Positions 33,860 to 45,519 of a stretch of DNA of 64,000 bases are shown here, in pieces. The stretch is taken from NCBI GenBank assembly GCA_019671135.1, contig JAHRHY010000005.1, positions 2,046,001 through 2,110,000 of the forward strand. Direction: 5' to 3'. Made by a program: the position numbers and the translations under genes. Every line of letters begins with the position of its first letter. Position 1 is the stretch's first letter. Source of the stretch: Linnemannia hyalina. Its lineage: Eukaryota > Mortierellomycota > Mortierellomycetes > Mortierellales > Mortierellaceae. The notes under the pieces were generated by a model. The model was not told the DNA's origin. It ran no database searches and saw only the letters and a program-made list of their open reading frames with translations.

Positions 33860-35305
33860 ATGGCGACCAAAGCGACCATAGCACCAACAACCGCGGCAGC
33901 CAGGAACCCCTTCGAGGTGCCTGAACTCATTCACCGCCTCGGTCGATTCGTCACCCTAAAGGATGCATGCTCATGCGCACTCGTCTCAAAGACCTGGACC
34001 AACCACTTTATGTCTGCCGCCTGGTTCAGCGTGGACTTCAACGTGCACCCCCGATTTGCCGACCTTTCGCCAGCTATCATCACCAAGAATGGACATCTTA
34101 TTCGAGTTGTCAAGAATGCCAAGTCGCTTCCTCAGGTCACTGTCCTCGCCAATGCAAGTGTCCGCGGGCTGAAGGATCTACATATCGACCCCACGGCCTC
34201 CGTCCTTCAACATGTGCGCGCCTATGAGATCGTACACAGGAACAACAACAGTCTACAAGATCTCCATCTATTTGCGACTCTTTTAGTCTCTAACATAGAG
34301 GATTCTTTGATCCATTATGTCTCTACATCTGCCTTGACTCCATCCTTATCTGAAACGCTGCCTAGCCCATCTAGACTCAGGTCGCTGGAGATCCAAAACA
34401 TGTGCCTGACCCACGACGGTTTAGCCGCCATCCTTCAAGGGTGCCCTAAATTGTCTGAGCTGAAATTGCCTTTCACCGATATCGTTGGAACTCCAACCCA
34501 GTCTTTTCAGCACACTGGAGTTACCCTATTCTTCGCATTCCTTAAGAGCATCTATGATGCTGCGCCAGGCAGCCGTTCATTGTTGGACTATTTTCCGGCC
34601 TTGACAACTTTGTCAACTTACAGCCTCAATTCGGTTTCCATTCCTGCATCCAGGATCAAGGAGGACACGAGGCGGTACTGTCCTTATCTAACGGGATATC
34701 GGTTGCAGGACCAGACAGGCGCCATTGTCCCAGAGTTCCTCGTCAACATTGCCCACAATATATCCGAAATCGTATTCGTTCATAAACAAATATCGCTAGA
34801 GACCATCACGGCCATTCTCCTGCATCAGTCAACCTTGACGTCTGTTTTGCACTTTTATGTGCACCAAGATCTTGATCTTGAAGAAGCGAATATCGCTCCA
34901 GTGTCGACACATTTCGAAGGATCTTCTCAGTATTTACAGTTGATCCCGAGATGCTGTTCACGGTTGGACATCCTGGACCTTCATTTTCAGGAGATGAATA
35001 TGGATGTTGTCGAGCAAGGCAGTTGGGTTTGCAAGGACATAAGTACACTTCGTATCAGGATCAAGGGGCTGGACACGGAGGAGAAGATTCTGAAGGCGAT
35101 TGCACTATGGCGCAAGGGATGCTGGAGGCGTTGGCAGAGGAAGGCGGGTACCCCGGTGGTGGAAGAGGAAGGGGAGAAAGGGGAGGAAGGGAAGGAGCAA
35201 AGCAAGACTGATCTTTCGATTGAGGCCCGGGTTGCTCGTCACCTCCTCCAGTTTGAGAAGCTGTGGTGGGTTTGGCTTGGGTATCAAACATGGACACCGC
35301 TTTAG
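33860..35305 (+). CDS. F-box protein (shorter type)
   Basis: Single exon, 481 residues. The F-box lies near the N-terminus (NPFEVPELIHRLGRFVTLKDACSCALVSKTWTNHF, about 14-50), followed by AAWFSVDFNVHPRFADLSP. The remainder contains leucine-rich repeat-like motifs (LRSLEIQNMCLTHDGLAAIL, CPKLSELKLPF, CSRLDILDLHFQEM) and ends in an acidic Glu/Lys-rich stretch before a hydrophobic WWVWLGYQTW. It belongs to a different subfamily from the two large F-box proteins in the window but is the intact parent type of the relics at 18372-18620 and 19023-19330. Probably an SCF substrate receptor; substrate unknown. Confidence 0.83.
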   Translation: MATKATIAPTTAAARNPFEVPELIHRLGRFVTLKDACSCALVSKTWTNHFMSAAWFSVDFNVHPRFADLSPAIITKNGHLIRVVKNAKSLPQVTVLANASVRGLKDLHIDPTASVLQHVRAYEIVHRNNNSLQDLHLFATLLVSNIEDSLIHYVSTSALTPSLSETLPSPSRLRSLEIQNMCLTHDGLAAILQGCPKLSELKLPFTDIVGTPTQSFQHTGVTLFFAFLKSIYDAAPGSRSLLDYFPALTTLSTYSLNSVSIPASRIKEDTRRYCPYLTGYRLQDQTGAIVPEFLVNIAHNISEIVFVHKQISLETITAILLHQSTLTSVLHFYVHQDLDLEEANIAPVSTHFEGSSQYLQLIPRCCSRLDILDLHFQEMNMDVVEQGSWVCKDISTLRIRIKGLDTEEKILKAIALWRKGCWRRWQRKAGTPVVEEEGEKGEEGKEQSKTDLSIEARVARHLLQFEKLWWVWLGYQTWTPL

Positions 35306-35489
35306 AGTAAGACACAGAACAAACACGAAACAATCCACATTAAACATATATATCGAATTGAAGGACAAATAGTATTGTTCCTTAAGAAAGGGAAAAAAAA
35401 GACATGTCCTGAGTTGTATGGTGAAAGCTGCATAAGGCAAAGAATGACATGACACGTTGAGTGGCAACTGGGCTAAGCACGACTTATTT

Positions 35490-36235
35490 GAGCGTCGAGC
35501 TGGATACCGAACGACTGGCGGTGGACCCACAATTGCTCTTTCGGTGTCCCAGCCTGACGACCCTCCGATTGAAAGACATGACTCTGAACTACTCCTGTCG
35601 TGACATTTGACCAACCAGCTGACTCGACTTGCCCATCTGGACTACTTGAACTTGAATGGTGGGCGGATTTGACATATGATCTGACAGCCCTCTCTTCGGC
35701 GACAAGGCTGAAGGCCTTGCAGATTAAAGTCCGACCATGGTAGTTGAAGAATGGCCAGTGGAGGAACTCCACCGACACTACGGCATTCGGACTAAATTAC
35801 CATCAACGACCACCGACTCTGTTCTAGGAGTACTTCGAACTCGATGGACCTAGACAGTTTATCACAAGGCTGCATCTGTCGTCAGAGTTTGCCTTGTTCG
35901 AGCTCAGGATGCTTCGTGGATGGCCAGCACTGGAATCCTTGGGCTTAGATATCCATTCGACAGCTGCAGAGTGACACACCCGGGGTTTAGCCGATACGGA
36001 TCTGTTTGTGCCAACAAACAGCAACAACAGCAACAGCTCTCTGTCGCCTCCACAAGATAGACCGACGTCATTCGCGCACCTTTTGTCAGTCAGTTGAATC
36101 TGCAAGGAGAAAGGGCGATTGATGAGGATTTTGACAGAAACATCTCCGAGTGTCATGTATCTGCGGATGATCGGGTGGAAGGGAACGAGGCTTGCCAAAG
36201 ACGCTGTTCAGGTTGTTGAGAAGCAAGCCCTCGGG
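35490..36235 (+). pseudogene. F-box/LRR gene relic 3 (C-terminal part)
   Basis: Joined across frames, this stretch matches the C-terminal half of the F-box protein at 12330-15020. About 35496-35605 reads LDTERLAVDPQLLFRCPSLT then LNYSCRDI (intact: LLVHCPNLS, FNYRCQDI). About 35858-36045 reads RLHLSSEFALFELRMLRGWPAL and TNSNNSNSS (intact: QLRLSGEFAYLFEFRMLRGCPAL). About 36068-36125 reads IRAPFVSQLNLQGERAIDED (intact: ILPVLTKLQLTGNWIIEDD). A later frame gives PSVMYLRMIGWKGTRLAKDA. Several stops (e.g. after CRDI) and frameshifts interrupt it. The N-terminal F-box half is missing. Confidence 0.78.
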
Positions 36236-36629
36236 ATACGACGAGTCTTTGTTGCAAAGCGGAAATATCGCCAATTTACCCTCTAGAGGACATTGCTCGG
36301 CTTGGGGTTGTGGATTGTTGGTCCGAAGACGATGTTCTTGCAGTGGATGTGGATATGTCCTGGAGCAGAGGAGCACCAATCGCATCCGAGGAATGTTCCC
36401 TGAGTCAGCAAAAGTAGCGCTGTTTTGTTTTTGGCCATGTTTCGCCACTAAACTTTGAAACTGCGTACCTTGGCTGGCTGCGGGTGGCTTGTGCAAATCC
36501 GCAGGAAAATCCAATCGTCAGCCAAAGGAGACAAATGTCTTGAAAAAGGACGGGCCACCTTCTCTCTTTCATTCATTTCACACCACAACCATTCAACAAT
36601 CAGCCATTCCAATACAACAACCTCTGCCA
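36236..36629. other. 5' flank of the NF-X1/FAP1 gene
   Basis: No gene seen. A frame open upstream of the FAP1 start lacks an ATG; the first in-frame ATG is at 36630. Confidence 0.4.
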
Positions 36630-39600
36630 ATGACAACAACACCCACCACTCTCAACATTACAATCTCTACAAGCCTGCACCAACAACAACAACTCACCAA
36701 CTCACACGCCCTTATGACAGTAACTTCTTCTACTTCCTCTTCCTCAAGCACCTCCGCAGGACCCATTATCTCCACATTGTCAAACACTACCAAACAAACA
36801 AATACCCCTGTCCTCGACAAAAATCACGACAGTAATAACACCCAACAGTCTACCTTAGCACATCGTAATCATGCCCAACGCAACACCCAACGTCGTTCTT
36901 TTGAACAACAGCAGCAGCAGTCGTCTTCTGGGCGGTCTCGACTGAACCTTGGCGCCAAGGATTATGCTCCTTCTTCAGCTTCTTCTACATCTGCTACATC
37001 AACCACCACTGTTCAGAGCCGTCGTGCCGGAAAGGCCGTGGCTGGTGGACGAATCGATGATGATCACAGCCAAGAATCCTCCGACCGTAAGCAACACAGC
37101 AACAACACCGGCAAGCAGCAGCAACGTCGTCGTGGCGGAAACAGACATCCTGGAAACAGTAACAGCGGCATCAGCGGTCCTGTCTCTAACAGACACCCCG
37201 CGGGCAGCCAAAAGAAGGAGCTTAACGGTCGAACCTTCCCATCAGCGCAGACACAGGAACAAGATCACAACGGGGAATCAACCTCCTCGCACGCACAGAC
37301 ACACAACGCTAAGAACGACCATCACCGCCACAACAGGACGACGACTCGGTCTCGCGCACCGGCTCGCTTTGTGAACAAGGTCGAGGAAGATCGTGGACTC
37401 TTGGAGGCTCTGACAGTTGGCCTGACCAACTCGACTTATGATTGCATGGTCTGCTGGGATGTGATCCGTCCCGCGCACAGGATCTGGAACTGTCAAGTCT
37501 GCTGGGCTGCCTTCCATCTCGGCTGTCTCTCCACCTGGGCCAAAAAGTCCTCCGAAGGTATGTTACTTTTTGCGCGTTGTGCTACTTTTATATGTCTGGT
37601 GTGTGTCGAATAGTGTAACTAACACTGAAAACTTCTCGTATTGTATGAATATAGACACATCCGCACAGTCGTCGGGATGGAGATGCCCAGGATGCCAAAA
37701 CACACAAATCTCCTTGCCCTCGGAGTATCAATGCTTCTGCGGGAAGGCCAGCAATCCTGACTACAACCGATACCTTACACCTCACTCCTGTGGTGAGCTG
37801 TGTGGTCGTAAGCGCGAATGTCCTCACCCCTGCAACGTGTAAGTCCTCTTTTCATTTGTAATATCACCGTTTTAGTTACTGGAGTATTGTACTCTTACTC
37901 ATCAATGCTTTTATTATTTTTTGCCCATTTGATAGTCCTTGTCATCCAGGACCATGTCCACCCTGCGGAGGCTTAGGACCTGTCCAGTCGTGCCACTGCG
38001 GTAACGAGTCCTTCCAGTTGAGATGTGTCGATACTGATTTTACACTCCAGACGGGCAAGTCGTGTGACCAGGTCTGTGGTGAGCTGTTGGGTTGTGGCAT
38101 ACATAGCTGCAGTTCAGTCTGTCACCCTGGTCTGTGTGCGCCCTGTGAGGAAGAACAGGAGCAACTGTGCTATTGCGGAAAGCATACCCGTACTGCTCGT
38201 TGCGGTGAGAGTAAGCCCAAGACGACCATTGTCGACGGCGAGACCCAGATCGGTTACTATGAATGTCGTGAGGCGTGCGATAGGTAAGCATAACGTACCA
38301 AGAATACTCTGTTACTGTACGCGACAAATGATTTTGAGAGAATACAAAATTAATCGTTAAATGTTCCGCTCCTTCTGTTTTTGAGATTGCTCGCGTGTGG
38401 ACATCACACTTGCACAAAGTCTTGCCACCCTCATGACCAGGAACCTGGACCATGTTCAGCAATGCCCAATCTTGTCAAGACTTGCCCCTGCGGATCAAAA
38501 TCTATCGAGTCTCTGCTCGGGGGAAAGTCTCGTACCTCCTGTCAGGACACCATCCCACTGTGCGGCAATACTTGCAACAAGCTCCTTGACTGCGGTCACG
38601 CCTGTCAAAAAAATTGTCATCTCGGACCTTGCGCGCCCTGCAAACAGACAGTATCCGTTGACTGCCGCTGTGGATCGACTCATGTGAACCGCATCTGCTC
38701 CGATATGGATTTGTACAGTGCCAACGGCGACAGCGTCCCAACATGCAGCAAGCCCTGCCGTGGTCTTCGATCTTGTGGAAAGCACCAGTGTACCAATCGC
38801 TGTTGCCCTGCCAAACCTCAGGTCAAGGGCTCTATCAAGATGGACCCTATTTCCCAGGAAGCCCATGCTTGCACCTTGATCTGCGGGAAGAAGCTTCAGT
38901 GTGGCGTTCACACCTGTGAGATGCTCTGTCACAAGGGTCATTGCAACCCTTGCTTGGACGCGTCGTTTGATGAGCTCTCTTGCAATTGTGGCCGTACCGT
39001 ACTCTACCCACCAATTGCTTGTGGGACATCCATCCCTAAGTGCCGATATACTTGCACTCGCGAGCGTGCCTGCGGCCATGACTCACACTCGACCCACCCC
39101 TGCCACCCAGACAGCGAACCCTGCCCTCCCTGCATTGTCCTTGTGGCCAAACCCTGTATGTGCCACAAATCCAAGATGCCCAATGTCCCATGTCACGTCA
39201 CTCAGCCATCCTGTGGCAAGATCTGTGGCAAGCGTTTGGACTGTGGGCTCCACAAGTGCATCAAGTCCTGTCACACTGGCGAATGTACAACCGAGCCCTG
39301 TTCCCAGCCATGCCCCAGACCCCGCAAGAGCTGTGGACATCGATGTGGGTTGACGTGCCATGGTCAGGATGCTTGTTCAGAGGATCACCCTTGTCAGACT
39401 ATGATTATTTCGAGCTGCAAGTGTGGCCATTTGACAAAGGAAACGACCTGTCAGGCGACTGCTGAGAACCCCTGGGACGCTCGGACCAAAGTCATCAAGT
39501 GTAATGATTATTGTCTTATGGCTGAGCGCAACAAGCGAGTTGGACTTGCCCTCGACATCGATGTTACCCCACCAAGGTAAGCCCTCCCTCACTATTCTCA

Positions 39601-40727
39601 TGTCTCAATGCTAACTTGGCTTGTGGGAGTATGGATGCTGATCCTAATCTTTGTATTTCCTTGGTTAATTATTTTGTAGTGGCCCAAGGATCCCTGTGTA
39701 TAGTGAGCCGATCTTGGAATACGCCGTCCAGAATATGGAGTTCACGCTCAAGATGGAACGCAGGATTGCAGAGTGGATCGCGGACCCAACATTGCACACC
39801 CTTCACCTCCCACCAATGAAGGGGCCCCATCGCAAGTTCATCCATGAGCTCGGATCCCATTACAACTTGACGTCTGAAAGTGTCGACATGGAACCCTACC
39901 GCAGTGTCATCCTTCGCAAGGGTCTCACTACCTCTGTTCCGGACCTCCTGGCCTCTCAGGCAACCCGACAGCGTCGTCCACAGCAAGGTGCCACCGGAGG
40001 GCTTGAACAACTCCGTAAGCAACCTACGACCAAGAACCCGGTCAATGCGATCTACCTGCACGACCTTGTCTTCGGTCTGACCCGTGGCGAGCTGTCGAAC
40101 CGACTGGCGCCCATCTTTGGATCTGTCAAGTATACCCTCCGCTGGCTCACCGATGATGATGCGGTTCTGATTGTTCAGGCTGGGCCAAACATGTTGATAG
40201 AGGATCTGGAGGCGACCTTGGTACGACTTGTTTCGCTGATCAAAACCCATACCGCTGCCAGTCCACTCTGTGAGCGGGTTGATCTCTGTTGGGTCAACAA
40301 GGAGGGCGAAGTTCTTTCCCAGAACTCGACAAGCAAGCGTTTCTTTAACTCGGCTACTGGATCGCAGCTCCTCAAGAAGCCTGCCCCACCCAAGGTGCAG
40401 AACGCCTTCTCGGCCCTGTTGTTAGATGGTGATCGTGATGGTGCGGAGCAGGACCGGATCATGAAGGCCAAGGAGGCTGCGGGGACGCTGAGTCTTGAGG
40501 CTTGGGATGAAGGAGTTTCGTTTTCGTCTTCTGCGTTCAAGTCATCCTCGTCAAGACCTTCTTCTGCGGAAGGCATGTACCCAGCAGCTCCTAATGCTTC
40601 TTCTTCTTCTTCGTCTTCGTCTTCGAATGCGTTCTCGTCGGCGCGTGGTGCGATCACGTCCAAGGGTGTTGTGGATGCGGACGATAACGTTGTGGATGAT
40701 TGGCAGCAGTTGTTGGATGATGATTGA
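36630..40727 (+). CDS. FAP1: NF-X1-type zinc finger protein with RING-like and R3H domains (FAP1/NFX1 homolog)
   Basis: Five exons: 36630-37557, 37655-37838, 37936-38283, 38386-39576, 39680-40727; 1232 residues. The N-terminal 265 residues are Ser/Thr/Gln/Asn-rich and basic. A RING/PHD-like finger spans about 272-323 (CMVCWDVI...WNCQVCWAAFHLGCLSTW...WRCPGC). It is followed by a long array of NF-X1 zinc fingers (about 335-860) with repeats such as CGELCGRKRECPHPC, CHPGPCPPC, CGHHTCTKSCH and CGLHKCIKSCH. The C-terminal part has an R3H nucleic-acid-binding domain (about 900-965, with GPHRKFIHELGSHYNL), an RRM-like segment (NAIYLHDLVFGL onward), a poly-Ser stretch and an acidic end DDWQQLLDDD. 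Yeast FAP1 binds the FKBP12 protein Fpr1; human NFX1 is a transcriptional regulator and E3 ligase. The role here is inferred from family. Confidence 0.94.
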
Positions 40728-41241
40728 CAGAGTTCAATTGCATGACCCTTTTCTCGTCTTCTTTCAATTTGTGATAAATATAATCCCACCGCTTTGTTCA
40801 TTTTTTTTTGCATTTGCATTTGCATGGTATTGGTTTCAATGTGTGTGTGTTTTTTTGGCCCAATTGAGGCATTTTATTTGAAGGGAAAAGAAAAGGAGCT
40901 ATTTACAAAAACGAAGAGGTTGAAAGTGTTTTTGCCTCAATATTGTGGGGGGGGAGGAAAGAGAATAAGGGTAATAATGTTGACAAAGTATGTGTGTATG
41001 TTGTACAGTTTTTTTTTGGGAGAATGTTATGAGAGTGATACCAGGCAAGGAAAAGACGAGTGGACAATGTTCAATCGAAAAAAAAGTCGAGCAATGGTCG
41101 TGGATTGGCGAAAAGTGGGCGGGGGTTGGGGGGGGGGACCACTCCTTGCGAATCCTGGTGCACGATATCAATTGAATCTTTTCTCCAATGCTCTTGTGTC
41201 CTTGAACAAAGTCCTTGCAAGTTCGCTTCCAGTTGCTCACT
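40728..41241. other. Convergent 3' intergenic region
   Basis: Between the 3' ends of the FAP1 gene and the small minus-strand gene. It contains G runs (40946-40953 and about 41129-41138) and T runs. No gene seen. Confidence 0.4.
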
Positions 41242-41801
41242 TTAGTCTCGTGAGACGAGGTTGCCGAACATGGGCATGGACCTCAACAAGAGCGACTCGA
41301 TCTCGCCCACATTCGACGACCCCGCCGCTCCAGCAACAGTAGCCGCCGCCGCAACACCAGCAGAACCTGGCAAGAAGTGGGCCAACGAGGAGAAGAACGA
41401 CGACGAGGGTGAGATAGATCCTCCTACTCCTCCTGAACCACCGTTACCGCCAGCCGAGGAAGGGGTAGGAGATGAGCAGGGAGTTGTCTGAACGCCATTG
41501 TCGATGCTTGCGTGTGCTGTGTTGATATGCAGAGTCTCGCCGGTGGTGGATGGGCCAGCCGAAGCAGCGACGAGGGACGAGCCACCACCGGTGCGGGTGG
41601 TGTTGAGGCGTCCTGGGTTCTGCTGCTGCTGTCTCAAAGCTTGGGTGATTCTGACGACTAAGTCGACGTGGAAAAATGCGGATTATGAAGCGCGTGAGTT
41701 TGTGGGTTTTTGCCTTTTGTTTTACAGCAAGGAATGGTGTGATATCCACACGAAACAAGTATGCGAAAAAAAGATGGGCGCATTGCTCACTTACCGTCCA
41801 T
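41242..41801 (-). CDS. Small Ala/Gly/Ser-rich protein of unknown function
   Basis: Proposed two exons on the minus strand, 41801-41795 (ATGGACG) and 41657-41242, joined by a 137-base intron with a GTAAGT donor and CTTAG acceptor; 140 residues. The product starts MDVVRITQALRQQQQN, continues with Thr/Gly/Ser/Ala-rich low complexity, and ends in a more ordered GEIESLLLRSMPMFGNLVSRD. No family is recognised. The good splice consensus, in-frame join and long open second exon support it, but the tiny first exon and biased composition keep confidence moderate. Confidence 0.45.
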
Positions 41802-42677
41802 TATCTTGAGCAGTCACGAGAAGATGAAGTGTTTGATAAAAAAGAGTGCGAAATGAAAAAGTGAACGTGAAATATAATAATACAAAAGGTGAGCGGAAGT
41901 ATGCGGGGGTGAAAGTGTTCAAAGGTGAAAGGAAAGGTGGGAAAGTGTACAAGTGCGTTGGTTGTTGTTGGTTGTTGGTTTAGAAGGAGAGGGAGGGGAA
42001 GGTGTGTGCTATGTCGACGTCGCGGCCAATGTGAGTTCCGTTCTGGAAAAAGTACGAGGACATTGACCAGAGAGAGTGGGACGGAACTGGGTGGAGGGTT
42101 GGGATAAAAAAAGTAGAAAGGACTACAGTAGGCAAGTGAGGGCGTCTATGAAAAGGTGTTTTGTTGATGGGGATGCAGTTGGAAACTCGGCCGGTAATGA
42201 GGGGTTGGAGTGGGAAAAGCGATGAGGGAAGGTGTGAAGAGAAGAAAGAAGAGAACAGTGAGGAAAAAGAAGAGACCACATAAATCACCGCCAGAGTCGC
42301 ACAGGCCTGTGCACATCACCTCACACACCCTCTCCCTCGTTAATCTAATCCGAAGACGATAATCTCGTTCAGCACGTGATGGCTTGCGCCACATCCTCAT
42401 CACTGATTGCATTCAGCCACGCATCCAAAAGCGCAGATATCAATTCCTTGATATTCTGTTTGTTAGCAAGAGGAAGGGATAACTCCAAACAACCAAGGCA
42501 CAGCAGACACGAAAGAGAATATTGAATGAGATACATACAATGTGTTATTTAATAAATAGAGATGATAGAGTGTTATGTACAATGATAATGCTGGGGGGTA
42601 AAAGATATGGTTGTGATGATGTGGAAGTGAATGCCAAGACAAACAATGCGCCCGAGAAAGAAAAAAAAAGGAGGCGT
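41802..42677. other. Intergenic region, no gene seen
   Basis: About 0.9 kb between two minus-strand genes. It is G/A-rich in the left half and contains TTG/GTT repeats near 41956-41980. It should hold the promoter of the small protein and the 3' flank of the ferric reductase. Confidence 0.4.
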
Positions 42678-45519
42678 CTAAGGGGCCCAGGTCTCGCGGT
42701 GGAAGTCAACAGACCAGTTGGCAGCATTGGTATGCTTCTCGATCATGGCAACAAAACCATCAGGTCCACCTCCAAAGACAGAAACCAAACCGTGGCCGTT
42801 CTCCTTCTTGCCCACACCGGCATCGACAAAGCCCTGGATGGCCTTCTTGACATCAAGACGACCCTTGGAGTAGACAACATCACCCTCATCCCAGTTACCG
42901 TCCTCAATCGCAAGGCGCTCATCCTCAGCGTCGAAATCGGGATAGGGAAGACCGGTCTCGACATCGCGGCCGCGACGGAGAATGACAGTGCGGGCCAGCC
43001 AGACAGCGAAATAACCGGCAATCGAGGCAATGATGATGTGGATGACACCGGGGATGAGAGCATAGGTCCAACGACACTTGGCACTGATAATCGTACCACG
43101 CAACTTGGTGGTGGGGCACCAGTTGTCGGGGCCCTCCCAGGATACACTACGGGCAACACACCAGGCAGCAAGAGGGATGAAAAGGATGGTGCAGGTAACC
43201 AAAAGATCGAGCCTGGCCCACTTGGTCGCGACTGAGGTCGAGTTCGAGGCCTGGAAGGTGGGGAGGGGCTGGTCGTTGTAGGTCATGGCACGGGTAGGGG
43301 CGTTAGCAGACAGGGGCTCCTTGGCAGCCAAAGCAGCCTTCTCCTTAGTAATGGAGCTGTTGCTGCTGGAGCTGGAACCCTCAGTGGCCTCCTCAGCAAT
43401 ATCCTCCAAGTCGACAACGGTGTGGACAGAGCCCGAGCGGCGGAGAGAAGAATTCACGCTGTTGGCGGTAGTCTCACCAGCAACGTCAGATATAGTAGGA
43501 GATGTAGCGGTGGACTTCTCGTTTTCGGCAACAATGGTGCGACCAGAGAGGGCGCGCTTGAGCATGGTACCGGTACGCTTGAAGGACATGAAGCGCTTCT
43601 TCTTCTCCTTTTTCTGGGACTTGCTGGGGACCTGGATATCGTTCTTGACAACGTGGGCGTGAGCTCCCAAGAGAGTCTGGGGCTTGTCGGGGCGGGAAAC
43701 AAAGATCTCAACATGCAACCAGCTGGTGAAGCGAGGGTCGCGGGTGATCTGGTGGAGGAAAGAACCATAGGCGTGGAGCTCGGAGCGGGTACGGAATGTG
43801 CAAATGAGGTGCAACTGCATGCGGAGAGGCTCGTCAGAAGCTGCAATCTGGGCTGCGATAGCCTTGATCAAGGACATGAAGGTGGTAATGGCAGCACCGG
43901 CAACAAAGATAATCATGGTCTCGGACTTGAGATAGTCGTGGCGACGGTCACCAAAGACACCATCGACGTTGGCACGGACACGGATGCGTTTATCTTCGTT
44001 ACCGCAGAGCTTGGCCAAGTTGCAGGTCCAGGAGAGCTTCGAGTCCTCAAAGGTACGGATGTACAAGGTCATCGAATAAGGGTCCTCAGGCCAGTAGGAG
44101 GCAATGGTGAAGGGATGGTAGATAGTACCGATCTTGGGAATCTGGACCGAGATGTAATCACCGGGGTAGTAGGGCTTCATGGGCTCGGGCGAGGTGAAGG
44201 TCATGCGGATGATATCGGCGTCCGAGTTGAAGGTGCAGGTGGCCTCGGGGAGGACGGTGCGGGCCTGCATGACCTTGGGGACGAAGCGATCGACAAGGAA
44301 GAGGACGATGGTGGGCAGAAGGTAGTACCAGAGCATGGGGTTGGGGAAGTGAGTAATCATGCCGATGAAGAAGACGGCAGTGAAGAAGCGATGAGTGCTT
44401 ATGAAGAGCAAGTAGCAGCGTCTACGGATCTGGGGGATGGCACCAAGACCAAGGAGACAGACAGCACCCTGTTTACCACCAAAAAGAAACGCGAAATAGA
44501 AAAGATATTGGTCAGGCGCGAAAAAAAATGGGAAGGGCGAGGAACTAAGCCGGCGAGATCAAAAAAATAATAACAGAAACTTACGTAGGCAAAGACTCCC
44601 ATCATGTTAAGGGTACCACGCGACAAATCAAAAAAGTTGATGTCAGACTGGAGACGACCCTCGGAACCCAAGAAGATCATGTAACCAGCAGTGTGGATGG
44701 TGGACCAACCGACAATGGCAGCACCCAACCATCTGTGCAAAGGCACGATCTCAGAGTAGGTGAAGCCGATGGCGTGGAGCATCGAGCGACGAAGGACAAG
44801 GAAAAGGATCATGCCACAGCAAGCAACAACACAGTAACCGCTGGCATTACCGACCATGCCTATGATGATGAATGATACATATCGTGCATTGCACACAACA
44901 CGTTATCAAAGGGAGAGGGAGAGAAAAGAAGAGGGAGAAAAGGAGAAAATAAATCGCGACGTTTTGTTAGTAAACACCCCATACCCTGCATGAGCGCACA
45001 TCAAAATTGATCATTATCCGTGAACACCCACAGCAAACGAAACAAAAGTAAACAAACAAACAACTTACGAGCAATGCCTCCGAGGTTTCCGAAACGCTCA
45101 ATCATACGAGCAGTACCGGTGACCATGGGGGTAACAAACCAGGCAACGTTCAACAAAACAGTGAAGGCAACCATGATCCAGTACTTGACGGTGTAACCCC
45201 ACCAGATGTGACGCTCCCATAGCGAGATCTTTTGGTTGACCGAAGCGGGAGTGGTGACCTTAGCAATGCTGTGCTGGAACTCGCGCTCGGCACGGTAGTA
45301 ATGACCCCAGATCGTGGCAATGTGGCCGAGGACAGAAGGAGCAATGCAGGCACCGAGGACATAGAAATCACGCTGGCCGTAGACGTAATTGTTCTTGATC
45401 TTCAGCTGCCAGGTGAACCAGTAATCTCCGGCGCTGTAGGCGATGGGGATAAGGGTACAGATGATGATAAAGACGTAGAAGGGGCTCATAAGCCGAGGGA
45501 CCTTGAAAGCGATGGCCAT
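42678..45519 (-). CDS. Ferric reductase-like transmembrane oxidoreductase (paralog A)
   Basis: Three exons on the minus strand: 45519-45069, 44859-44585, 44468-42678; 838 residues. About eight N-terminal membrane helices contain the two heme-ligating histidine pairs, each His-X13-His: HRWLGAAIVGWSTIH and HRFFTAVFFIGMITH. The FAD-binding motif is HPFTIAS (360-366). The NAD-binding start is FVAGAAITTF (about 431-439), with Ala where many reductases have Gly. The domain then stops at about 520. After 250 residues of Lys/Ser-rich linker and two extra membrane helices (661-682 and 708-736), the rest of the NAD domain resumes (VSVFGGGPDG at 804-813, ending RETWAP). Such enzymes reduce extracellular Fe(III)/Cu(II) at the plasma membrane. 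A NOX role is less likely given the FRE-like plan. An ATCTGATAA site lies 800 bases upstream. It is an inverted paralog of the gene at 57153. Confidence 0.9.
43714..43967 (-). other. Putative gene-conversion tract, copy A
   Basis: This 254-base part of paralog A matches 58701-58954 of paralog B with a single difference (a synonymous C/T in GGTTCT/GGTTCC), although flanking coding sequence has diverged freely at synonymous sites. It covers the start of the NAD-binding domain. Confidence 0.8.
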
